From Sinonovacula constricta (lineage: Eukaryota; Mollusca; Bivalvia; Cardiida; Solecurtidae), in contig CM017558.1 in NCBI GenBank assembly GCA_007844125.1, positions 56,910,202-56,974,201 of the forward strand: DNA of 64,000 bases, given 5' to 3'. Positions 1-24,799 of the stretch are shown here, in pieces. Position numbers and translations under genes: made by a program. Each line of letters starts with the position of its first letter. Position 1 is the stretch's first letter. Under the pieces are notes generated by a model. That model did not search any database. It was not told the DNA's origin and saw nothing but the letters and a program-made list of their open reading frames with translations.

Positions 1-680
1 AAGAGGGTATCTGATTAAATTACTCTGTATCTAAGGAAAGAATGAACAGATATATAATGTTCGGAGTATGGTCAACTAAAAAGGTCGAAATGAGTCAATG
101 GTTTGGTATGATAACACTGTACTACTGAACATTTATTGGTTACTTTTTAAAACGAATATTGCATTATACTGACAAAAAAGCAAAAACATCACCACATTTA
201 GCAACAACTAAACACAAATAAATGTCAAATCATTTAATTACATGTACAATCTGTTCTGGACAGTTTACACAGTTCTAATTATTTAAAAACTAAGGATAGT
301 CTTAGTTTACTCACACGTTACTATTTCCCGATATCTGTTTTTGCTTCTGTTTTCCGGACGAAGTGATTCTACGTGTTCGAATTGCAGCCCAGATGGCAGG
401 GTCTGAATAAGGTTTGGGATATCTTGTATTAACAATCTATTTTAGGTAATTAGAACACATGCTGTTCATTTATATATATTTCATATCAATTACCCTGTTT
501 GTTAGAGAGACCGGGAATCCGGTAGTAACAACCTGATATTAATCTTAAAACTTAAAGAAAATTTACATATTTTTAATTACAACTTACAATTATTATGCCT
601 TTTAAATGTTTTTGTATAATTTTTGGTATCAATAACATTGTCTAAATTTCTAATTTCATTAACAAGCTAATGTTTTTATA
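1..680. other. Left edge, no gene seen
   Basis: AT-rich sequence 3' to the last visible receptor exon. No open stretch resembling a phosphatase domain on the minus strand. Confidence 0.6.
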
Positions 681-695
681 TTAAATCATAATGAC

Positions 696-14351
<13,656 letters not shown>

Positions 14352-14984
14352 TTTCTGTTGAATAATAGCAACAGCTTTATTTTATGAAGCTTTGGTTAAT
14401 TAAAAAAAATATTAAAATGCAATTGGTTTAGAAAAAAACAAACAACAAAATTGAGGTAAGATTCTTCCAGGTGGTTCGAAAGTTATTTACATCACGGATG
14501 TAATATGTACAGGAGACACACACTGAGAAATAAACGTAAACCAAATCAAGAAAGAACTTTGGCAACACACGCATCTTACATGCGGACAAAGTATGGACAA
14601 CGTTCAAACCTTAATTAACTTTCAGGATAATTAACTCAATGTCAGTTGCATCGTAGATTTAAATATCTGTTGAACACATGTGTAGTTTATGTGTTGATTT
14701 GTTTAATACTTAAGTTTATCAATATACAATGTTTTTCAATAATTAATTGCATCATAATATTTTGAAATGCCACCACAACTAGGTCTTCTAGATACCAAGA
14801 AGACAACATTGTATTAGTTCAAGGCTGATTTAAAAATATTTATTATGAAGTAAACAGCCATCCATTCTTTTTACCCTTATCATTATAGCCTTCACTATCT
14901 AAGATAAAGACACAAAAAGCGTTGTATGGCGAATGTTTTAACAAGACTTTTAATATTCTCAGGAACAGATTCTAAAATACTTAC

Positions 14985-15035
14985 CTTTCTATTCCGTTTC
15001 TATTCCGTTTCGCTGGTAAGTGAATGCCTTATGTC
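14985..15035 (-). other. Putative non-coding first exon (5' UTR) of the receptor gene
   Basis: The coding start at 14351 is preceded by a good acceptor (TTCAACAG followed by AAAATG), so a 5' UTR intron is likely. A matching donor (AAAG then GTAAGT) lies at 14979-14985. The duplicated copy keeps the same donor near 23.87 kb although its coding exons have decayed. The left (3') edge of the exon is supported; the transcription start near 15035 is a guess. The exon contains a tandem 11-bp duplication (CTATTCCGTTT twice). Confidence 0.45.
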
Positions 15036-15062
15036 AGTGTAAATATATATATCTATGAGTTA
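15036..15062 (-). promoter_or_regulatory. Possible TATA-type core promoter of the receptor gene
   Basis: On the minus strand the run ATATATATATTTA sits about 20-40 bases upstream of the presumed first exon. The paralogous copy keeps a weaker ATTATAGATTTA at the matching place. This is a position-based suggestion only. Confidence 0.25.
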
Positions 15063-16249
15063 AATACCTAATTTAGCAAACACATATTCCGTAAATGGAG
15101 TTTTTACAATGAATGTTGACAACACACACTCATCAACGTAAATCTAAACAAATAGTAATCCCTTCCACTGAACAAGGAAGTGTAGACGCGGGTACGTTAT
15201 CTCACAGGTCAGAATGGGTTTGAGTACCTTGCAACTTCGTTAAGTATTTGTATGATAATGTCTGGTCTGCGTGCCAACACAGGAATGATCAGATGATTAC
15301 TCTCAAACTTACATTTTAAATTAAATAAATAAATTTAATAATAAATTTATAGTGTCCGCGTTATAATTTGAGCGTCAATGGTTTATTGCATGTTTCACCT
15401 ACAGTTAAATAGGGTGAATTTGTCTTTCATAACTAATAACCCTTTAACAAATGTCAAAATGCCTAATAAGAGGTTTCTCAGAGCAACCATTGTTTTCATT
15501 GTGTTTTAAGTGCATATTTTATTAAATGTATTTAATATGTAAAATACGAACACATGTTTAACAGATATAGTTATTATATATTTCGAAGACTGCCATTGAT
15601 AAATAATTCCACTTAAAAACACAAGCATCAACGAAGTATAGGCAGTAAATGTACTGCGTTATTATGTTTGTCATGAAAGTTAAAAAAAATATTTCTTTTG
15701 GATACATATCACAAAGACATAAGTGCCTTGTCATAAGTCCAAAAGTTTTATGTTTAATACTTGTTTCTTTCAAGGCTTTAAAAATACCAACAAACAAAAC
15801 AACAACAAAACAACAAAAATCATGTCATATTACTACAAAAAATAGGCTTAAGTCTAAGGTTTACACAGGTTTACTATGTTAGTGGTTTTCTATATTGTAC
15901 ACTTTTCAACACCCTTACTTTCAACGAGGCTGACCACAATATACTAAATAACATATATAACAGTCACACAGCAATGAATACATTGTAAAAGGTTTTGATA
16001 TTGTTGTTGTTGCTGCTGCTATTGTTAATGATTTTGACTGTAACAATGAAAACAAAGCTCTTGATGATGACGATGTTGTTGTTAATGCTGATTTTATGTG
16101 AAATATTAAAGAACACTATAAATAATCCTACCGAAACGAAGCGTAAGACTTAGAGAGAATTAGACAGTATATTACGATAAAACAACCATAGATTTTGACA
16201 GTGATGCCACTAATGATAAGGACAAGTTAATTACTCTGATGAAGTCAAT

Positions 16250-16370
16250 GATGATGATGGTGGTGATATTTGCTTTGCTGCTGCTGCTGCTGATGATGAT
16301 ATTAAATATGGTGGTGATGGTGAGGATGATGGAGGTGATGATTCTGGTGGTGGTAATATTGATGAAATTT
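16250..16370. repeat. GAT/GGT/GCT trinucleotide-rich tract
   Basis: Mixed ATG/GGT/CTG triplet repeats; a shorter counterpart lies in the duplicate near 25.4 kb. Confidence 0.7.
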
Positions 16371-16823
16371 GGTTTCTCTGTGTAAATGTTTCATAATAGA
16401 CACTTCTCACCGAAACGTAATAATAATAGTTTACGTAATATTATACTGTTTAATATCTTAACCTGTTTTCACTTATTATTCACATTTTTTAACCAGATAG
16501 ATTTCTATTTTTACTCACGTATTTTAGTTTTAACCTGATTATATTCTATTGTTGTTAAACTTTAACGTATTAGGCGCCGTATGACATATCAAGTGTCGAT
16601 GTGCCTTTTCAAATTATAGTAAATGCTGCCATACTCATTGGACCTTGTCATATCTTCTTGTATTATGTATCATAGCGCATGTCTTACAATTATCAGATTT
16701 TTAATTGCAAGGGTTTTTAACTGCATTACTACATGTTTTAACTTCGCTTCGAAGAAACGATTTACCAACAAATCGAAAGTGGCAGCTACGCATATGTTGC
16801 CTGTCTTGTATGGCGCCCAGGAT

Positions 16824-18574
16824 TACTGTATAAATTAGGACAACAAGGCTTTACTTGGAAAATTCTTAAGATCATAGCGGATATGTATAATGATCTCAAA
16901 TGCGTAATTAGGATAAATTGTAAAACCTCGGACGAGATACGCGTAGTGAGATCAGTCCGTCAGAGTGAGGGTATTATCTTTATTTTACTATCTCGTTTTT
17001 ATCGACCAATTACTAAATGCTTTAGAAAACAGTAATAACGGCTGTACAGTCCATTCAGTCAAGGGAGGTAACCCGTCATTCGCAGACGACATCGACCTTA
17101 TAGCAAATACTCCACTCTGCTTACAGGAGCTAGTAGACATAGTGTACAGATACTGTCGCGCATGGAAAATAGAACGTAGATAAATCGAACACAATTGTGT
17201 TCACAAAGCGACGCACCGCCCCGCCCATAGGTATACTGTATGGGAACAGATACATCAATCAGGCTGATCACGTGGTCCATCTGGGTATACTACATGATTT
17301 TAACTTAAAACTAAACGGTCGTATAGATGAAGATTGCAAAAGGCCAGAAATTCTTTCTAAGCCATGGCCTCCCTAGGTGTTACACCCGATGGAGTCAACC
17401 CATTAACATCAATTGACTTGTATTGTAAAATAATCAAATCCATCTCACTATACGGAAGCGAGTTGTGGTGCAACTTATATATATATCTTGTATCAAAGTA
17501 ATCAATCGGTTTCAACACTTCGAATAAAAACAGATTCGGGGGTTTTCAGCATGCACAAGATCTGACATGTGCGAAGAAATGGTCGGATTGCGTAAGCTTA
17601 CTTGTGACATAACTGTTAGGAAAATTATGTTTCTATATAAAATATTATCCTTAAACACTAACAGTACCTGCAAAAATATATTTTTGCGAAGATACATTGT
17701 TTTCATATGAAAAAATAATCATATTGTATATGGCTTTATACCGGACATATGTAACCTATTGTGCAAGTACAACTTACACTCATTCATCAACAACGTGTTA
17801 ATTAATTCCGCAAGTATTCCGACAAAATACAAGTGGAAACGTCTTATTAAAAGACTTTATTTTGCCTTCTTTCGAATTATTTGTCCAACGGTTCGCCGTG
17901 CTGTGATATACGACATTTGTAAATACAGCTGCACAAGATCGACGAGATCAATTGTCGCACAAGCTTGGTGCGAGCCTGTACAGAAAGAAGTGGCATTGTG
18001 TGAAAAGTGTCTTAACATCCAACAGAACTGGCTAGTCCACTCAATTAGTGAATGTTCTTCGACAAATCATGCCAGATCATTGTTCATAAAGGACATACTG
18101 AGAGGATGCGGTGTCTCTTTTGTTAGCCAGTTGTTAATATTAGATAATGTTAACTTTTTCCTGCGAGTCTTAGGTGCACCGATCTCCTATCTTAGGAGAT
18201 ACAGACATATACAGGTCATTTCGCTATATCCGAGCATGTTTGCTTAACTAACGACATATAAAAACATACAATGTGAATTTTGACCTCTACTAGGGAAGTG
18301 TTTAGCTTATCTCCAAGAGAAATCTTTCTTTTTATCTTTGTCTAAACTCTAATGTATATGGGCTTTTCATACGACTTCCATTATAATCAAACTATATTAT
18401 GCGCTAATTGACATACTCATAGGCCTTGTCAATTATCTAATGATGGTCAGAAACATTGCATAATTATGTGTTTTGAATTTACCTATACGGGTTGTACATA
18501 TATTGTATGTGTTTCACTTTGTATATTGTATGTCATATGTCCAGAAATGGGAGAATAAAATATTGATTGATTGA
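16824..18574 (+). mobile_element. LINE relic (RT C-terminal half and zinc-finger tail)
   Basis: Broken reading frames carry a reverse-transcriptase stretch near 16850-17000 (QGFTWKILKIIADMYNDL), the catalytic-type motif FADDIDLIA at about 17080-17105, and near 17.99-18.07 kb a C-terminal finger CEKCLNIQQNWLVHSISEC. The element ends with an AATAAA-containing tail and ATTGATTGATTGA at 18574, a typical LINE terminus. It is 5' truncated and carries several stops. It sits between duplication copies A and B. Confidence 0.78.
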
Positions 18575-19046
18575 ACAAAACATCAGACTGCTACATTTCC
18601 CAGATATTAACTCGCATTGCATTGTACACATACTTAAATAAATATCTAAAAAAATATTGCGACATTAAAACCACGTGTAGTGTGTTTGCAACTGGGACGT
18701 TTTTATTGAATAAAACTTTAATTCACAAGAAAAGAAAGCTTGTATGAACCAAGGCACATGAAGATTAAACATTTCAACACGACTCAAATATTCTCAATGT
18801 ATAAACATATAGAAAAACAAACGCGCGATCTTCAACTAAAACGTACAATCAACGATTACACGCGTGAGGTCACAGTGACGCAAAATTTAGCCATTCCTTT
18901 CATCAAGCATCTACGTCCTCAACCAATAAATTATTCTTTATAAATGAATGTCACAAGATTGTAATGATGCGTTTACAGTTTACATGCTAAATTATATTGC
19001 CACTTATGATGCGATACGGTGTTTTATTTACATAAAAGACATCTAT
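18575..19046. other. Intergenic, nothing recognised
   Basis: AT-rich sequence between a LINE tail and a SINE. The 67-codon open stretch at 18740-18943 has no recognisable motif. Confidence 0.5.
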
Positions 19047-19335
19047 ACAAGCTTAGCTCATAGATTTGGGATTCGCCAGCATTTGTGCCGATACTGTGCA
19101 GCGACATTTCTATCATTTTAGAACAGGGGCACTTAGGAGGTGCCCAGGGACTGCACCCAGCCGGTCCATTATACTGATACTGACAAGTAAGACGTTATGC
19201 TGTCCCATTAGCCCAAAGCGTTAGAGGGGAAGCCACTACTACCAACTTAAAAGTCTTTGGTTTGACCCGGCCGGGGTTTGAACCCGCGATCTCGAAGTCC
19301 GCCAGTTGACGCTCTACTGCTTGAGCTTGGGACAT
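19047..19335 (-). mobile_element. tRNA-headed SINE
   Basis: Minus strand starts with CTCAAGCAGTAGAGCGTC (A-box) and GGGTTCAAACCCCGG (B-box), then a body shared with 34735-34975, including GATAGAAATGTCGCTGCAC. The shared body at a second locus marks it as a dispersed SINE, not a tRNA gene. Confidence 0.8.
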
Positions 19336-19640
19336 ATAGTAAAGGGACCGCTGACTCGTGACGTCATGCTATATACTCTTTATAAATAGGTTGAATCCGT
19401 CGCAGCACCATCACCGGGAGTCATAGAAAAAATCCGGTGTAAACTAAAAATAATAGATGGAAAGCTGAAAGCTGGGTTAACATTAATGAAAGAACGCCTA
19501 AATCGTGTTAATGGGGGTACTAGGACGTGAAATTATAACTTCCAAAGGTTTTTGCCAAAAAAGAGTGGCGGGTACATTATTTCTTGTTTATAATCGTTCA
19601 GGTTTTAGTGCTAAACCAGACACGACGTACATCAGCACTA
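19331..19640 (+). repeat. Two-copy repeat with CRE and TATA-like block, copy 1
   Basis: Begins ACATATAGTAAAGGGACCGC, then TGACGTCA at 19359-19366 and TATAAATAGG at 19381. Further blocks GGTGTAAACTAAAA, GATGGAAAGCTGA and TTTATAATCGTTCAG also occur in order in the inverted copy at 36468-36665. Copy 1 carries extra sequence in the middle. It abuts the left end of duplication copy B. Confidence 0.75.
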
Positions 19641-19726
19641 TTGAAAATACGGTTTAATAAAATTTAAACTGCTGTTTTAAGTTATTGTTTGAACCGATGT
19701 ATAAGCTTGCAATATTTTATACATAC

Positions 19727-19957
19727 ATTTGAAAAGGGCGAATATTTCTATTTCACAGATTACAATGAGTCAATTGCCTGCTGATGTCGGTTGTCTCGGC
19801 CGTTTCAAGGTTATCATTCGTGTAGACACGTTTACATTCAATGATATGTCATCAGTCGGGTCTTTGTAATTGTCGTTACCAGTCGAAGTATTGATAATTA
19901 AGATGTCAGATGTGTTGTTGCCAGCATATATTTGCACGCCTCCTAGTCTGGTAAAAG
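19727..19957 (-). pseudogene. Pseudo-exon B3: C-terminal fucolectin half
   Basis: 231 nt, the same length as the live exon, reading FTRLGGVQIYAGNN and KRPRQPTSAGN, then TGA at 19770-19772 where the live copy has the tryptophan of GQWLIV. The acceptor tract has lost its pyrimidines (AAAGAG). Confidence 0.87.
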
Positions 19958-20636
19958 CTCTTTAGTATCAATTTTTACAACAATCAAATCAACAAGTTAC
20001 CTATAAACTGAATTATTTATGAATATTATAAATGTTAATGACTTAGGCAGTTTATGTAGTTATTGAAATGTTGAGATGTAATATAATATTACATTCTAGA
20101 TTAATCTAATTAATAACAGCCATCAATGAACCTTAAAGCCCAACGTCACTCTAGGGTGAAAACTCAGACATTATTGGGCAATACGTGCGCAAGACGCGAT
20201 TAGTACTATTATCTTCGAGTAACTTTAAACACGATTTTATTAAGTTAGGAGAAGGGAAAATTGCCCGATAAAACACGTTTTTAATGCTTCTAGTTAAGCA
20301 GCAGTTTTGACTTTATTAACGTTGTTTTGCATGAAGATTCTTTTTATAGGTATTACGGAAGCTATGTCTAAATTTTTAAATGACGTTGACAAATTTGCGC
20401 AATTGTTTTTTTCTGGGAAGGTTATCATTTTGTAATAAAGTGTAATAAATACTTTTATTTTATTTGCGAAGTGCTCTGGGGACGTAATAGTGGCTACAGT
20501 TGCGTTATATTTCTTCCTAAATTTAAAGGAACGTTATTTATGAAATGAAATGTTATGACATGTTTATATGGCATAACATTCTTTTGTTAGGGTTTGTAAA
20601 AGGTATATTTTTGCAACAAGTAAATACAATACTGAC

Positions 20637-21032
20637 AAGTAGTAGTAGTAGTACATGAAGAAAAATCGTAGTAGTAGTAGTAGTAGTAGTGGTAATGGTA
20701 GTAGCAGTGGTAGTAGTAGTAGTAGAAGTAGTTGTGGTGTTAGTAGTAGTAGTAGTAGAAGTTGTAGTAGCAGTAGTAGTAGAAGTGCTAATGGTAGTAG
20801 TAGAGGTAGTAGTAGAAGTAGTAATAGTAGAAGAAGTAGTTGTAGTAGTAGTAGAAGTAGTGGTAATGGTGTAGTGGTGGTAGTATAAGTAGTAGTGGAA
20901 GTTGTGGTGTTAGTAGTAGTAGTAGCACTAGTAGTAGTAGTGGTAGTATGAGTATGAGTAGTAGTGGTAGTAGTAGTGGCAGTTGTAGTAGTAGTCTAAG
21001 TCTTAGTAATAGTAGTGGTAGTAGTAGTAGTG

Positions 21033-21063
<31 letters not shown>

Positions 21064-21305
21064 CAGAAGTGGTAGTTGAAGTAGTAGCAGAAGTATTTGT
21101 AGTAGTAGTTACGGTGGTAGTAGTAGTAGTGGCAGTAGTAGAGTAGTAGTAGTAGTAGAAGTTGTAATAGCAGTACTAGTAGTAGTGGTAGTAGTAGTAG
21201 AAGTAGTAGTAGTACTACTAATGGTAGTAGTAGTAGTTGTTGTTTTAGTAGTAGTAGTAGTAGTAGTAAAAGTAAAAGAAGTGGCAGAAGTAGTAGAAGT
21301 AGATA
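20637..21305. repeat. Expanded AGT/GTA trinucleotide tract
   Basis: About 670 bp of AGT with AGA, GGT and TGT variants. The equivalent site in duplication copy A (about 12.71 kb) has only a few AGT units after the shared flank TACAATA-x-T-x-ACAAGTAGTA. Open frames here are artefacts of the repeat (poly-Ser, poly-Val). Confidence 0.95.
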
Positions 21306-21330
21306 GTGCTGTCATTGATACGCCAAAAAG

Positions 21331-21402
21331 CATATCGATGATATCGATATATCGAAAGAAAAATATCGTCGATATATCGATATATCGACATATCGAAGGG
21401 AA
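21331..21402. repeat. Cluster of TATCGATA-type palindromes
   Basis: Repeated CGATATATCG and ATCGATATC units directly after the AGT tract. Confidence 0.8.
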
Positions 21403-21879
21403 TTTGGAGAAATTGTAATTCTTACTTAATTACTGCCTAGTATGCACATTCTGGGTATACTATGCATAGTGTTCTTCTTAATATATTTTCCACTAACATT
21501 CTTGTACTTAAAGCTTGATATTTTCCAATAAAATGTTTAAAAATAGTTTTTAATTTGTTTATAACTTATCCAAAGATGAAAACGAAATGCTTATGTTTTA
21601 ACCATTTAATTAAATAAACAAAAAGTTATCATCACTTTACAAACAAACACTATTACTTAAAAGTGATTAAAGTCAGACTAGACACAGTAATAAAAACATT
21701 TTCATAAACTTCAGAAATGAAAAGTCTCCAGTCAAGTACATCAAGTCATAAGCTTATATGATAGAGTTACAATGTAAAACATTCACATTGTCATGTGTAT
21801 GTGAAGCATAGTATCATACTGTTTAGTAACATTTTTCCATTATGTACAACAACACCCCGTAAGCACAAGTCATAAACAA

Positions 21880-22131
21880 TCTTTACCCAGTTATCACTTA
21901 TAAGGCCTTGAGCTGACGGTAGTTGTGATATCAGAACACCAGCATCTCTGCGTTTTCTGTCGTGAGCGATGATGGCCTTCTTTTGGAAATGATGTTTCCT
22001 GCTGTAAAAACACACATTCTGAAGGCACACTAGTTGCAGGTACTTGAAGATATTGGGTGGCCAATTTGGAAAGTCTAGGGATCTCCTTTTGATACCCGCC
22101 CCACCACTCAATTGGATACAAAATCTTTAGT
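21880..22131 (-). pseudogene. hAT transposase C-terminal fragment
   Basis: Minus strand reads PIEWWGGYQKEIPRLSKLA then LQVPATSVPSECVF, the hAT dimerisation signature (WW, LA, YL, VPATSVPSE-x-VFS). A frameshift follows, after which TAGNIISKRR and the next residues continue in another frame. No N-terminal transposase region or terminal repeats were identified. It lies inside copy B's intron and is absent from copy A. Confidence 0.8.
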
Positions 22132-22446
22132 TTTTAACAGAATAATAGAGTATTTTATTGATTTCGTTCAAAAATGGACAAATTCATGATCTTGCAACTG
22201 TCTCCTCACTTTAAAACAACATCGTCAAAATGTTAATGATATGTTAAGCACTTAGATGATTTTTTTACGAATTGTTGAATTATCGTTGTCAATTGTATTA
22301 GTTCTGTCCTCTTTACATTTTGATCTTTTAAATTAATCAGACAAAAATTGAATAAACATTGACGGAGGTCACATTGTACATGTACTTACAAATAATATAA
22401 AACCATGTAAAGTAATAAATGACAAAAAGCTAAACCACATAATTAT

Positions 22447-22655
22447 GCTGTTCTTGATCTTCTGCCCCTTTGACATAAATTTTAACAACGGAATACTCCT
22501 GGAGCAGTATTGTTTTCATTTTCCCTACTGGCGCAACACGACCATCTGAGCATTCGCCGTTGTATTTCCATCCACCATACGACCTCCCTCCCAAAGTCCT
22601 CTGTAGTTCAGTGTTTAAGACATCATGACCGGCTTGCCTACTGCTATGTTGAGCA
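22447..22655 (-). pseudogene. Pseudo-exon B2: N-terminal fucolectin half
   Basis: It still reads LNIAVGKPVMMS, then TAA where the live copy has TCA, and MVDGN further on. It is 19 nt shorter than the live exon, and the lost block includes the PWITID segment. The donor GTATGT has become ATAATT. Confidence 0.87.
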
Positions 22656-23178
22656 CTGCAGCAAGAAATATGCAATAAAGATGAAGATACGTCTTACGAA
22701 TGTACACGTCTCGTATAATAATGCAATGATCATAATAAATCTTGTTTAATGATTCAAATTGTCCTAATTAGCGCGCACGAACAAAAAGGTTTCAGCAACC
22801 ACGTTTCTTTTCATAAGGTTATTTAATTACATTTATTGAAGTTTTCATTAATTCACTAATTAATTTGTGCTTAAACATTTTGTACACAAGTTCTCTTGAT
22901 TGTTCTTAACATCTTCTTGGTTAAGTGATGTTTTCCATTGCATAAATGTTTTATACTTCATTTCATTCTGAATATAAATCAAAAGATTTATCGGAAGGTA
23001 TACAATTTCGTTTGCAACACTATCGAAAAGGTGCAGTTCCTTTATTAGGACTTAGAGCACTTTGCCGCCAGCATTAACATAGTACATAGACACACATGTT
23101 TGCAAAAAACAAAACAAATATGGAGTGTGATCGAGACATAAAAGGCAAATTAAACTAAATGTAATGTGATTGACTTAC

Positions 23179-23254
23179 TTTCTTCTGCAGGAACCGTTGG
23201 AAGCAGCCGTATAATCAAGTAGACGGCTAACATCCAAATGTTTTGAGTCTGAAT
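23179..23254 (-). pseudogene. Pseudo-exon B1: signal peptide without start codon
   Basis: Exactly 76 nt as in the live gene, with both splice sites kept (CAACAG and GTAAGT), but ATG has become ATT. A hydrophobic stretch with a later in-frame ATG (MLAVYLIIRLL) survives. Confidence 0.85.
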
Positions 23255-24324
23255 TTTCTGTTGAATAACAACAAACACTTAAGCTTATGAAGCTTTGGTC
23301 AATTAAAATAATATTTAATTTGTTAAGGAAAATACAAATTAAGCTTTGATATTTCGAAATCAATTTACATCACATATTGTATATTTACAGGATACACATA
23401 TTAAGAAATAAACGTAAAAAAAATCGAGGAAGAGCTGGGGATGTATTTTCATCCTAAAGAATGACAGTGTTCAGAGAATGTTACAAAAAATCAATCAATT
23501 TTCAGAATAATTAACTTAATTTAATTGCATCGATAAATAAAAAGTTCCTCTAAATTGATGCGTACGTTTATATGTTTATCTTTAGAATCCTTCAGCCTAT
23601 ACGCTGTTTGTCAACGAACAATCGTATCATAATATGTCAAAATGCTATCTCCAAAGGGACTAAGTTTAAAATATTAAAAATACTACACTGTATTTCGTTC
23701 AAGATTGAAAACAAATATGGGAAGTAAACAGTACAACATTCTCTTTGCTCTTATAATTATAGCCTTCATTATCTTTCACAAAACATAAGTACTAGAATTA
23801 ATGGCAAATGTTTTTAACAAAATATTTTCATATTCTCAGGAACTGATTCGGAAATCCTTACTTTTGTATTCCGCTTGAACTGAATACTTATGTCACTCTA
23901 AATCTATAATTTGATGTTTAATGCCTAATATACCAAACACATATTCAATAAATGAAATGTTTACAATGAATGTTTACAACACACTCATAGTCATCAAAGT
24001 TATGCCAAACTAGGAGTAATCCCTACCCAAGAACAAGGAAGTGTAGGACCGGGTACGTTATCTCTCAGGTCAGAGTGGGGTTGGCTACTTTGCAGCTTCG
24101 TTAAGTATTTGTATATGGTGATGTCTGGCCTGCGTACCCACCTAGGAATGATCAGATGTGTACTGTCATCCTTAAATTTTAAAATTAATCTCCACCTTCA
24201 TAGTGCCTTCCCTATAGTTGTTATAGTTTGAGCGTCCATTTTTCATTGCACTTCTCAAATACAGTTAAGAGAGGTGCATTATCTTTATAATGTGTCCTGT
24301 TATAGTAAAGTTTAAGTCAGTATA

Positions 24325-24400
24325 TTGGTTTAATGGATAGAGAGATGCTGACATGCAGAAGCAAAAATAAAAAGGACTTGTTCGAACCCATTAATGAACG
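24325..24400 (+). repeat. tRNA-like SINE head remnant
   Basis: TGGTTTAATGGATAGAG (A-box-like) and TTGTTCGAACCC (B-box-like) at about tRNA spacing. Present in copy B and not in the equivalent part of copy A, so it inserted after the duplication. Confidence 0.45.
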
Positions 24401-24674
24401 CTTCTAACTAATAACCCCTTAACCAATGTCAAAATGTCTAATAAGAGGTTTCTCAGATCATTTTTTTTTCATTGTTTGTTAAAAGCATATTTTATCAAAT
24501 GCTTTTATATATAAAATACGAACACATATTTAAAATATATAATTAAAATATAAGATTTCGGAGACTGTCATTGATAAATACTTCCACTTATTATGCAGAC
24601 ATTAACGTGCGATACGCTATAAATATACTGCGTTATTATGTTTGTCATGAAAGTTGAAAATAAAAATAAAAATT

Positions 24675-24728
24675 GGGATACGAACCGAACAAAGTATTAC
24701 AAAGACAAAAGCCTTATCACTAGACCAA
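24675..24728 (-). repeat. tRNA-like SINE head remnant
   Basis: Minus strand GGTCTAGTGATAAGGC and GGTTCGTATCCC. A more decayed counterpart is in copy A near 15.69-15.74 kb, so this insertion predates the duplication. Confidence 0.4.
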
Positions 24729-24799
24729 AAGTTCTATTTATAATATGTTTTTCGTAACAATAAAATCATGTTTGTTGTCACTTTCCCATTTGATTTATC

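Larger units (their letters stand above)
19727..23900 (-). pseudogene. Receptor pseudogene B (signal plus first fucolectin module)
   Basis: Three exons matching receptor exons 1-3 in order at 23179-23254, 22447-22655 and 19727-19957. It has lost the start codon, has in-frame stops in both fucolectin halves, a net 19-nt loss causing a frameshift, and a destroyed donor after the second exon. No EGF exon follows, so the duplication ended after the first module. The first-exon donor near 23.87 kb is preserved, so transcription is possible but no protein of this kind can be made. Confidence 0.88.

Noticed and set aside
20655..20888. Poly-serine frame at the AGT tract
   Set aside because: Repeat artefact, as are the frames at 21109-21418.
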